This document shows, one piece after another, positions 28,535 through 35,974 of a DNA stretch of 64,000 bases. A program made the position numbers and the translations under genes. The notes below the pieces were generated by a model, which did not search any database, was not told the origin of the DNA, and saw only the letters and a program-made list of their open reading frames with translations. The first letter of the stretch is position 1, and each line of letters begins with the position of its first letter. Source of the DNA: Agrobacterium tumefaciens (GTDB lineage Bacteria > Pseudomonadota > Alphaproteobacteria > Rhizobiales > Rhizobiaceae); NCBI RefSeq assembly GCF_000834635.1, contig NZ_JXQV01000012.1, forward strand, positions 1 to 64,000. The letters run 5' to 3'.

Positions 28535-29452
28535 TCAGTGCCAAATGGCGTTTGCAGCTGCAACAAGCCCGCGACGCACGGCTTCATCTGCATCAATGGT
28601 GACGAAATCAATGGAAAGCGCATTGAACGCTGCTTCGTAGAGCGCACCGAGTGACCCGGATGCGATGAGAACGACCTGTGCCATTTTCGAGGCTGCGGAA
28701 TGCGCGCCGGCAATTTCCAGCCCGATCATCGTGCCAGACAGTTTCGCCTTGGCATCTGTCGCAGACAGGCCGTGCAGCAATTGGCCAGACCGCACCGTGA
28801 ACAGGTGGTTCGTCGCCATTTGCGGGTTGGAATAGCTTTGCGATACAGCCGTTCGGAAGGCTTCGCTGTCACCGGTGAAGCTCCCGGCATCGGCAACCGC
28901 ATGGGACAGGATGGAGTGTTTCGATATGACATCGAACAGCTCTCCGGTCATGAATGTGGAGAAGCCTGTAACCTCAAGATTGGCGACATTGACCCATTTG
29001 GAATGGGTGCCCGGCATGCAAACCAATTGCTCCCCGGACCTGTAATCGGCAGAAAGCGCGCCCAAAAGCTGAGTTTCTTCGCCGCGCATCACATCCGGCT
29101 TGTCGGCTGCGCGCTGCGCAAGGCCCGGCAGAATGCGTACATCTGACGTTTCGCCCATCACCCGGACAGCGCCATCAAGCACCTGCGCCAAATTCGCGGG
29201 AACATCGACATAGCCCGCTTCGACCCAGCCCTGTCTCGCACCCGCCATGCCGCAAATGATCACCGGAAGGCCCGATGGCGCGGAAAGAGCGGAGAGGTGG
29301 GATGCCAGCACCTGCGGAAAGCCGGTCTGCATTGCCGTTGTCATGCCCTCGTTGCTTCGGCGCTCACCAAGCACTTCGCCAGATTGGCTGATCAGCCAGA
29401 GCCGAAAGCTGGTCGTACCCCAGTCCACTGCAACATATGCGGCATCAGACAT
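28535..29452 (-). CDS. dgoK: 2-dehydro-3-deoxygalactonokinase
   Basis: 305 residues. DgoK phosphorylates 2-keto-3-deoxygalactonate at O6 using ATP. The phosphate-binding start VDWGTTSFRLWL (8-19) and the blocks VIICGMAGARQGW, LVCMPGTHSKWV, and FSTFMTGELFDV are typical of this ASKHA-fold family. Its ATG overlaps the stop of the upstream SDR gene by one base (TAATG), implying translational coupling. Confidence 0.95.
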   Translation of the reverse strand: MSDAAYVAVDWGTTSFRLWLISQSGEVLGERRSNEGMTTAMQTGFPQVLASHLSALSAPSGLPVIICGMAGARQGWVEAGYVDVPANLAQVLDGAVRVMGETSDVRILPGLAQRAADKPDVMRGEETQLLGALSADYRSGEQLVCMPGTHSKWVNVANLEVTGFSTFMTGELFDVISKHSILSHAVADAGSFTGDSEAFRTAVSQSYSNPQMATNHLFTVRSGQLLHGLSATDAKAKLSGTMIGLEIAGAHSAASKMAQVVLIASGSLGALYEAAFNALSIDFVTIDADEAVRRGLVAAANAIWH

Positions 29453-30225
29453 TATAAAAGACCTCCATCAATGATCATGGTTTGGGCCGTCATGGCAGCG
29501 GATGCTGAAGAGGCCAGAAAGAGGCAGGGACCGACAAGATCCTGCGCCGTCAGGGTGCGTTTGAGGCATTGTCTGCCCACCGTTTGCAAGATGGTGTCAT
29601 CGCTCAGCCAAAGGCTTTTCTGGCGTTCGGTCACGATCATGCCCGGCAAAATCGCGTTGACGCGGATGTTCTCTTGACCCAGACGCCCGGCAAGGCTTTT
29701 CGTCATGCCGATGATGCCTGCCTTGGCGGCGGTGTAGGCGGGCAGTTCGCCCATGTTCAAGAGATAGGAGATGGAGGAAAAGTTGATGATCGACGCACCT
29801 TGGGCCTGCCGCAGATAGGGCAGGGCCGCCTGTGTGACGAAGAAAACCGGCTTCAGATTGATCGCCTGATTTTGATCCCAATATTCGCTCGTCACCGTAT
29901 CGATATCGTGGCGGTCATCCCATGCAGCATTGTTGATCAGCACCTTGATGCCACCCGTCGCTTGCGCCGCATCCGTCACGGCCCGCGCCAGTTGCGACTG
30001 GTCCCGCAAGTCAGCCTTGATGAATGTAACCGGGTGGCGTGTGCGTGCAGATAGCGTTTCAGCCAGCTGTGTGCCTGCAGTTTCATTGATATCGATGAAG
30101 GCAACTTTTGCTCCTCGATCGGCAAAAGCTGCCACCAGCGACGCCCCGATACCCGAACCGCCGCCCGTAATCAGAATGCCGTCATCTACAAATTCAGAAG
30201 TGGGTGAGAAATTTTCGCTCAACAT
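29452..30225 (-). CDS. SDR family oxidoreductase (candidate sugar dehydrogenase)
   Basis: 257 residues, classical short-chain dehydrogenase. The cofactor motif is TGGGSGIG (about 20-27), followed by FIDIN (Asp at the end of beta2, favouring NAD), NNAAW in place of NNAG, the catalytic Ser in FSSISY and YTAAK (Tyr/Lys). The C-terminus TMIIDGG is standard. It is the first gene of the dgo operon, so oxidation of D-galactose to its lactone, step one of the De Ley-Doudoroff pathway, is a reasonable inference. Another sugar or sugar acid is possible. Confidence 0.88.
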   Translation of the reverse strand: MLSENFSPTSEFVDDGILITGGGSGIGASLVAAFADRGAKVAFIDINETAGTQLAETLSARTRHPVTFIKADLRDQSQLARAVTDAAQATGGIKVLINNAAWDDRHDIDTVTSEYWDQNQAINLKPVFFVTQAALPYLRQAQGASIINFSSISYLLNMGELPAYTAAKAGIIGMTKSLAGRLGQENIRVNAILPGMIVTERQKSLWLSDDTILQTVGRQCLKRTLTAQDLVGPCLFLASSASAAMTAQTMIIDGGLL

Positions 30226-30256
30226 ATCACTCGGAAAGGATTGCGCGTTCCATTAT

Positions 30257-30273
30257 TTGGAACTAAGTTTCAA
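30257..30273. promoter_or_regulatory. Candidate operator (17-bp near-perfect palindrome)
   Basis: TTGGAACT-A-AGTTTCAA: the arms match except for one pair. It lies between the divergent SDR and iclR genes, just downstream of the predicted minus-strand -10 box, a place where a bound IclR-type regulator would repress the dgo operon. Confidence 0.55.
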
Positions 30274-30281
30274 TAATCGGA

Positions 30282-30311
30282 ATAGTGCGCTGTCCGCTTG
30301 GTGTCTGTCAA
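30282..30311 (-). promoter_or_regulatory. Candidate promoter of the dgo operon
   Basis: On the minus strand TTGACA (30311-30306), 18-base spacer, CACTAT (30287-30282). The palindrome at 30257-30273 would overlap or closely follow the transcription start. Confidence 0.45.
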
Positions 30312-30343
30312 GCGTGACAATAGCGCACGGGGAGACCAGTATC

Positions 30344-31141
30344 ATGCCTCGAAGCGGTGACACGACGGTTGAAAGTACCACGGGAACACTCGGCAAGGCG
30401 ATTTCCCTGCTGGAGCTGGTGGTGATGTCGCCACAGCCGCTTCGTTTCACCGATATCTTGCAGCGCAGCGGCCAGCCGCGTGGCACGCTGCACCGTCAAC
30501 TTGTGCATCTTCTGGATGAGGGTTTGCTGGAGCAGAGAGGCGATCAGACCTATGTGGCTGGCCTTCGATTGCTGAGTTTCGCTTCCCAGGCGTGGAGCAG
30601 CAGCGACCTGCGCACTGTCGCGGCACCTCATCTTCGAGACCTGCAGGAAAAGACGCAGGAAGCGGTCCATCTCGGTGTGCTGAGAGGCGCGGAAATCGTG
30701 TATCTGGACAAGATAGATGGCAAGCAGGCGGTGCGCATGTATTCGCAGATCGGTCGTGTTTCACCAGCCTATTGCACCGGTGTCGGCAAGGCAGCGCTTT
30801 CGCTTTTAGGGCAGGCGGAGCTCGACGCTATCATTGAGACCATGGCGTTTCAGCCCTACACGTCCAATACCATTGTCACGGCAAAGGATCTGAAGCAGGC
30901 AGTGGGTGACATCGCCTCTCAGGGTTTTGGTTTTGATCTGGAAGAACACGAGGCCGGAATACAGTGTATCGCGGTGCCGGTGCCACTGCCGGGACGGCGC
31001 ATTTATGCGGCTATTTCGGTCACCGGACCCGCCTATCGGCTCAGCAGGCCGCGTCTTGAAGGATGGGCAGACCTTGTCCGTGAAGCAGCGAAGAATATTT
31101 CGGCCGATTTGATGGTGCGCCTACCGCCTGTAAGCGAGTAA
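30344..31141 (+). CDS. IclR family transcriptional regulator
   Basis: 265 residues from ATG 30344, with GGGGAG about 9 bases upstream; the frame is open far upstream but that part runs antisense to the SDR gene. The N-terminal winged HTH spans about 15-70 (LGKAISLLELV, LRFTDILQRSGQPRGTLHRQLVHLLDEGLLEQ). The C-terminal effector domain has LGVLRGAEIVYLDKIDG, YCTGVGKAALS and GFGFDLEEHEAGIQCIAVPV. It is divergent from the dgo operon and probably controls it in response to galactose, galactonate or a keto-deoxy intermediate. Confidence 0.93.
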   Translation: MPRSGDTTVESTTGTLGKAISLLELVVMSPQPLRFTDILQRSGQPRGTLHRQLVHLLDEGLLEQRGDQTYVAGLRLLSFASQAWSSSDLRTVAAPHLRDLQEKTQEAVHLGVLRGAEIVYLDKIDGKQAVRMYSQIGRVSPAYCTGVGKAALSLLGQAELDAIIETMAFQPYTSNTIVTAKDLKQAVGDIASQGFGFDLEEHEAGIQCIAVPVPLPGRRIYAAISVTGPAYRLSRPRLEGWADLVREAAKNISADLMVRLPPVSE

Positions 31142-31313
31142 ATACTTAAAATTGTGGGCGAATAGGCAATAACAATATTCATGCGCGAAAATTGCGATAA
31201 TTTGTAAATATCAACTTTTGTGTGCAAAAAAACAATGCGCTGCTATTGATGTAGTGTTATTTTATCTTATCGAGTCTCATTCATTTAAGTCTATCGCATA
31301 AAGAACCAAAAAA
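31142..31313. other. AT-rich intergenic region before the luxR-type gene
   Basis: 172 bases that are clearly richer in A and T than the surrounding genes (TTTTATCTTAT, AAAAAACAATG and similar runs). It probably holds the luxR promoter, but I cannot pick a convincing -35/-10 pair. Confidence 0.5.
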
Positions 31314-32054
31314 ATGTTGGAACCAAAGATTTCCTGCGACGCGCAGCCTGGGGCGGAGAGCGCGGCAGAAGTAGCAGAGCTGAGCACTCAGTTCGATATA
31401 TTTCGTTTTCTTAAAAAGACAACTGAAGCCTGGGGCATGAAAGCTTTTATGGTTGTCAATCTTCCAGATCATATTGCTCTGGATCTCTCGCAATACACGG
31501 TCATTACAAACTGGCCAGCTGAATTGTTGCACCAATATGACCATGAAGGCCTGTTGCCGCGCAGCAATGTGTTGCGTGCCTTGAAGCGGACCAGCGTACC
31601 GTTTTTTGTCGATGCCGAGCTTTTGAAAAGCGGCCACGATAACACGGTCGGCAAGACCATTCTCGATCTCTTCACCCGCTTTGATATGGTCAAGTCGCTC
31701 TGGTGCCCGGTGCAGGATCACACGGGGCAGAGAGGCGCAATCTCGTTCCACGGCAGCCGCACGGACTTTCCACCGGCATTCGTGGCAGAGATTGCCTATG
31801 TGTGCGCTCATGTTTTCAGCCGCCTTGCGCATGTGAGAACTCTTGATTCCCGCGTGACCGGTACCTTGACGGACCGCGAGATCGACTGTCTCAACTGGAC
31901 GGCGGCGGGAAAAACCAGCGCAGAGATTGCGGAAATCCTGGTTCTGTCGGAGCATACCGTCAATCACTATCTGAACCGCGCGACAAAAAAGCTGGATACG
32001 GTCAACCGGACGCAAGCTGTCGCAAAGGCTTTGCGCGTCGGTTTGATCAAGTAG
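31314..32054 (+). CDS. LuxR family transcriptional regulator, probably not AHL-binding
   Basis: 246 residues. The C-terminal LuxR HTH is complete (about 183-243: TLTDREIDCLNWTAAGKTSAEIAEILVLSEHTVNHYLNRATKKL). The N-terminal part (about 25-165) has the length and pattern of an autoinducer-binding domain (W67, Y75, G79). Where AHL receptors have Asp-Pro it reads RSNVL (83-87), and where they have the second Trp it reads PFFVDA. The residues that contact acyl-homoserine lactone therefore seem lost. No luxI gene is nearby. The next gene is a NasS-like binding protein 83 bases downstream on the same strand. Confidence 0.88.
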   Translation: MLEPKISCDAQPGAESAAEVAELSTQFDIFRFLKKTTEAWGMKAFMVVNLPDHIALDLSQYTVITNWPAELLHQYDHEGLLPRSNVLRALKRTSVPFFVDAELLKSGHDNTVGKTILDLFTRFDMVKSLWCPVQDHTGQRGAISFHGSRTDFPPAFVAEIAYVCAHVFSRLAHVRTLDSRVTGTLTDREIDCLNWTAAGKTSAEIAEILVLSEHTVNHYLNRATKKLDTVNRTQAVAKALRVGLIK

Positions 32055-32137
32055 AAATATTTCTATTTTCTGGATTGTTATCTGCATCGACGTAGGCAAT
32101 TCTTGCTGTTGCAGGTGGCAGAGGAGATAAGATTCGT

Positions 32138-33361
32138 TTGGCAGCTTCGAGAAGCTTCAAGGCTGGATTTTCTCCGACGATCGATTGCGCGGTGCTTGTC
32201 GTTGCCGCTGAAAAAGGCTTTGCCGCAGATGAAGGGGTGTCTCTTCATCTGGTCAAAAAATCCTCCGTGCATGACCTTCTTTCCGAGTGGCGTAACGGCG
32301 ATCTGCAGGGCCTTCATCTGTCTGCATCCCTTCCGGTGGCTTCAGCGCTTGGTCTCGGCGATATTCCAGCCGGTTTTGCAGCGCCCTTCGTGCTGGCCAC
32401 AGGTGGTGCCACCTTCGCCGCCGCCCAGGATTTGCATGACGATCTGGTCGAGCAGGGAATGAAGATACCAGACCCAGCCACATTGGCCCGTGCTCTCGGC
32501 CGCGTTGCCGCGTCCCGCCAGTCAGCGAGGTTGAAGCCGTTGGCCTTGGCTGTCGAACATCCGCTTTCGGCATCTGCATTGGAGTTGCATTATCTTCTGA
32601 ACAGCGCCCGCTTGCATATCGGCGACGACCTCACCCTCGTCGAAGCGACGCCGAGCGATATGCCTGATATGCTTGAGGCCGGGGAGATCGATGGCTTTTA
32701 CGGTTCAGAACCCTATGGAACCGTTGCCGTATTGCGTGGATCGGCGCGCATTCTCACAACCAAGTCGCATATCTGGCAGAACGCGCCGGAGAAGGTGCTT
32801 GCCGTGTCAGACGCTTGGGCACGGTCTGAGCCTGACACATTAGAGGCGATGATTCGTGCGCTTTACCGGGCGGGCGAATGGTGCTCCAGCCATGCCAATA
32901 TTCAGGAGCTCGCGGGTATTCTAGGTGCACCTCAATGCCTTGATATGGACAAGGAGCTTATTCTTCCTGCCCTGACAGGATTTATCTCTCATTCCCTTAC
33001 GCGGATGCTGGAATGCCCCGGCTTCTTTGCCACAAGCGGCAGGGCGGTCAACTTTCCATGGCAGAGCCAGGCGCTGTGGTTCTTCAGTCAGATGGGCTTG
33101 CCCAACGATCTTGCCCAGGATGCCACCGCTGATGAAAGCGCCTATGACGCTGCTGCGCGCGCCTATCGTCCGGATATTTTCCGCAAGTCGATCAAGCCGC
33201 TTTTTGTCCCGGTTCCCTCTGCCAATATGAAGTTGGAGGGCACGTTGAAAGCGCCTGTCATCGTGGGTGCATCCCGGTCTGGCCTCGTGCTCGGGCCTGA
33301 CGCCTTTTTCGACGGGCGCATCTTCGATCCCGAGAATCTTGGGGCCGATACGAAGATGTGA
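32138..33361 (+). CDS. NasS/NrtA-like cytoplasmic solute-binding protein
   Basis: 407 residues from a TTG start, chosen because AGAGGAGA lies about 9 bases upstream. The fold is the CmpA/NrtA type: DCAVLVVAAEKGFAADEGVSLHLVK at the start, LHLSASLPVASALGLGDIP, then AVEHPLSASALELHYLLNSA, GFYGSEPYGTVAVLRGSARIL and EKVLAVSDAWARSEPDTLEAMIRAL. There is no signal peptide, as in NasS, the cytoplasmic nitrate/nitrite sensor that sequesters the antiterminator NasT. No NasT (ANTAR) gene and no nitrate transport or reductase gene is present in the window. It follows a LuxR-type gene closely. Confidence 0.87.
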   Translation: MAASRSFKAGFSPTIDCAVLVVAAEKGFAADEGVSLHLVKKSSVHDLLSEWRNGDLQGLHLSASLPVASALGLGDIPAGFAAPFVLATGGATFAAAQDLHDDLVEQGMKIPDPATLARALGRVAASRQSARLKPLALAVEHPLSASALELHYLLNSARLHIGDDLTLVEATPSDMPDMLEAGEIDGFYGSEPYGTVAVLRGSARILTTKSHIWQNAPEKVLAVSDAWARSEPDTLEAMIRALYRAGEWCSSHANIQELAGILGAPQCLDMDKELILPALTGFISHSLTRMLECPGFFATSGRAVNFPWQSQALWFFSQMGLPNDLAQDATADESAYDAAARAYRPDIFRKSIKPLFVPVPSANMKLEGTLKAPVIVGASRSGLVLGPDAFFDGRIFDPENLGADTKM

Positions 33362-33456
33362 CCGGCCGGGATCGCAAGAGCGGTTACGCTTTATCATTGG
33401 CGAAACGGAAGCACTTGGTTATGGAAGGCTGCGGATGCAGCATAATGGAAACTGAT

Positions 33457-34590
33457 ATGGCACAGGCCGGCAAGAACGAGATCGAGCAAGCGTTGAAAAG
33501 CATCGCCTATCCGGGCGGTAATGAAAGCATTATCGCGCTTGGCATGGTGTCGGAAATTTTCATTGCCGATAACAAGGCCTATTTTTCGATTACCGTTCCT
33601 GCAGCAGAGGCCGATCGTATGGAGCCCCTGCGGCTTGCAGCAGAAAAAGCCGCCCTTGGCGTATCCGGCATCAAGGCGGCGATGGTAACGCTGACCGCCG
33701 ACCGCAAACCCGGCTCTGCTCCCGCCCAGCCAAAAGCCGCAAAGCCCTCGCCAGCTCCACAGGCAGGTGCTGCACAGCCGCGTGTCAAAACGGGCGTTCC
33801 CGGCATCCGCGCCATCATCGCTGTTGCATCCGGCAAGGGTGGCGTCGGCAAATCCACTACCGCCGTCAATCTGGCGCTGGGGCTACAAACGCTTGGCCTG
33901 AGTGTCGGCATTCTGGATGCTGATATCTACGGACCATCCCTGCCTCGGCTTCTCAAACTTTCCGGTCGCCCGCAGCAGGGTGAAGGGCGCACCATCATCC
34001 CCATGGAAAATTACGGCCTCAAGGTCATGTCGATGGGCTTTCTGGTGGATGAAGAAGCCGCGATGATCTGGCGTGGGCCGATGGTTCAGTCTGCGCTGAT
34101 GCAGATGCTGCGCGAAGTGGCTTGGGGTGAGCTCGACGTGCTGGTGCTGGACATGCCGCCGGGCACGGGCGACGCGCAACTAACCATTGCCCAGCAAGTG
34201 CCGCTGGCTGGCGCGGTTATTGTATCTACCCCGCAGGATATGGCCCTGATTGATGCTCGAAAAGGCATCACCATGTTTCAGAAGGTGGAAGTGCCTCTCC
34301 TAGGCGTCATCGAGAACATGAGCTACTTCATCGCCCCCGATACCGGTGCGCGGTACGATATTTTTGGCCATGGTGGCGCGCGTGCCGAAGCAGAGCGCAT
34401 CGGCGTTCCCTTTCTGGGGGAAGTGCCGCTTACAATCTCCATTCGTGAATTGTCCGATGCCGGAACCCCCGTTGTCGTGGCGGAGCCAGACGGACCCCAG
34501 GCGCAGATTTACCGCGAGATTGCACAGCGCGTCTGGACCCAGATGGGCGCTGGCCTCAGCAAACCCGCACCGCGTATCGTCTTCGAATAA
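33457..34590 (+). CDS. mrp: Mrp/NBP35 family ATPase, Fe-S cluster carrier (ApbC-like)
   Basis: 377 residues from ATG 33457; in-frame starts at 33421 and 33445 would add MEGCGCSIMETD. An N-terminal MIP18/DUF59-type domain (about 5-85) is joined by a Pro/Ala-rich linker to the ATPase, with the deviant Walker A GKGGVGKST, LDADIYGPSLPRLL, DMPPGTGDAQLTIAQ and STPQDMALIDARKG. Mrp proteins carry Fe-S clusters to apoproteins. The CxxC that bridges the cluster in E. coli ApbC is missing: the position reads MSYFIAPDTGARYDIFG. The gene follows the NasS-like gene after 95 bases. Confidence 0.93.
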   Translation: MAQAGKNEIEQALKSIAYPGGNESIIALGMVSEIFIADNKAYFSITVPAAEADRMEPLRLAAEKAALGVSGIKAAMVTLTADRKPGSAPAQPKAAKPSPAPQAGAAQPRVKTGVPGIRAIIAVASGKGGVGKSTTAVNLALGLQTLGLSVGILDADIYGPSLPRLLKLSGRPQQGEGRTIIPMENYGLKVMSMGFLVDEEAAMIWRGPMVQSALMQMLREVAWGELDVLVLDMPPGTGDAQLTIAQQVPLAGAVIVSTPQDMALIDARKGITMFQKVEVPLLGVIENMSYFIAPDTGARYDIFGHGGARAEAERIGVPFLGEVPLTISIRELSDAGTPVVVAEPDGPQAQIYREIAQRVWTQMGAGLSKPAPRIVFE

Positions 34591-34981
34591 GGTGGACAAC
34601 CGATGCGTCCGGCGCATAGCACTTGATCTATGGTACAGCTTGACAGCCCCTCGCTCCGGTTGCGTTGAACGAGAGTTTCTGTTTTCGCGAGAAGTTGCTC
34701 AATGCCGTTTTAGTCAATCAAGCCACTGATTCTAAAAGCTTATACAAATGCTCGTAAAGGCGTGTGGCCCGATCTGCAATCGATAGTGCCAAAGCAAGCG
34801 GCACGGCCATTCCGGTCTGGCGGCTATGGCCCTGTGAAAAATACTCCTTGATTCTTATGGGTATTCAGAGCATAGGCCGCGCCGTTTGGTCCGCCGCCCA
34901 TTCCGGGCGTTTGCGGAAGGCATACGGTTTGTGTTAGAGCAGCCTTCCGGCATTCGTCGGGATGCTGACCGGAGAAACTGA
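34591..34981. other. Intergenic region between mrp and corA
   Basis: No coding frame of interest is seen in these 391 bases. The only structure found is an 8-bp inverted repeat, CGGAAGGC (34914-34921) with GCCTTCCG (34942-34949), separated by 20 bases and ending 32 bases before the corA start. It could be a leader hairpin or an operator. Confidence 0.5.
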
Positions 34982-35959
34982 TTGATCAAGGCCTATCGCT
35001 CCAATTGCGAGGCAATCAGCCTGTCGGCGGACCCATCGGTTCAGCAGATTTCGGATGATATTGTCTGGATTGACCTGATCAACCCTGACCGGGCTGAAGA
35101 AATTCGCGTCGAGCAACTGCTTGGCGTCGAGTTGCCGACCCGCGAGGATCTCAAGGACATCGAGCCCTCCAGCCGCCTTTACGTGGAAGATGGAAACGTC
35201 TTCATGACGGGCTCATTGGTCTGGAATGCGGATTCGAAAGATCCACGCCTGACCGATGTTGCCTTCATCCTTGTCGGAAACAGGCTCGTCACCATCAGAT
35301 ATGCCGAACCAAAATCCTTCAATCTCTTCATCGCGGCCATCACCCGTGTGCCGCATGATATGCGCAGCGGTGCGGCTCTGCTGCTGAAGCTTCTCGAAAC
35401 CATCGTGGACCGCACGGCGGAAATCATCGAAAATTCGGTCATCCGCATCGACACGGTGGCTGCTGGAATTTTCGGCGATCAGGCTCGAAGCAAGCGCAAG
35501 GCCCCCCGCTATCTGGAAGACAAGCTTGCCGATATCTCGGGCTATCACCGTCTCATTTCAAAAGTGCGCGATAGCCTCGCATCATTGGCCCGCCTACAGT
35601 CTTTTCTGCAAGCAACGCCCAATGTTCAGCAGGATAAGGAAGCGAAGGAAACAGGTCGCTCCATCGGCCGTGATATTCAGTCCCTGTCGGAACACGCATC
35701 GTTCATTTCCGGCAATCTGACATTTCTACTGGACGCATCGCTTGGCATCATCAATGTCGAACAGAACGCAATTATCAAAATCTTCTCCATTGCGTCTGTC
35801 GTCTTCCTGCCGCCAACACTTGTGGCATCTGTCTACGGAATGAACTTCAACGTCATGCCGGAACTGCAGTGGACCTACGGTTATCCGCTGGCAATTTTCA
35901 TCATGTTGATATCGGCCATCATTCCATTCATCATTTTCCGTTGGAAGGGCTGGCTCTAA
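34982..35959 (+). CDS. corA: CorA family magnesium/cobalt transporter
   Basis: 325 residues from a TTG start with GGAG 7 bases upstream; no ATG or GTG lies near the conserved N-terminus. The large cytoplasmic funnel domain is followed by two membrane helices at the C-terminus. The signature YGMNFNVMPEL (about residues 287-297) lies at the end of the first helix and is the selectivity loop of the CorA pentamer. The C-terminus FRWKGWL is basic, as expected. It imports Mg2+ (and Co2+/Ni2+). The kup gene follows after 15 bases and is probably co-transcribed. Confidence 0.95.
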   Translation: MIKAYRSNCEAISLSADPSVQQISDDIVWIDLINPDRAEEIRVEQLLGVELPTREDLKDIEPSSRLYVEDGNVFMTGSLVWNADSKDPRLTDVAFILVGNRLVTIRYAEPKSFNLFIAAITRVPHDMRSGAALLLKLLETIVDRTAEIIENSVIRIDTVAAGIFGDQARSKRKAPRYLEDKLADISGYHRLISKVRDSLASLARLQSFLQATPNVQQDKEAKETGRSIGRDIQSLSEHASFISGNLTFLLDASLGIINVEQNAIIKIFSIASVVFLPPTLVASVYGMNFNVMPELQWTYGYPLAIFIMLISAIIPFIIFRWKGWL

Positions 35960-35974
35960 CCGGTCAGAAACACC

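Noticed and set aside
29930-30343. N-terminal extension of the IclR reading frame
   Set aside because: The added 138 codons overlap the SDR gene on the other strand and do not resemble IclR; ATG 30344 has its own ribosome site.
31314-32054. Quorum-sensing locus
   Set aside because: No luxI-type synthase nearby, and the residues that contact the acyl-homoserine lactone appear to be missing.
32138-33361. NrtA-like protein as an ABC transporter substrate-binding protein
   Set aside because: No signal peptide or lipobox and no permease or ATPase genes beside it; a cytoplasmic NasS-like role fits better.
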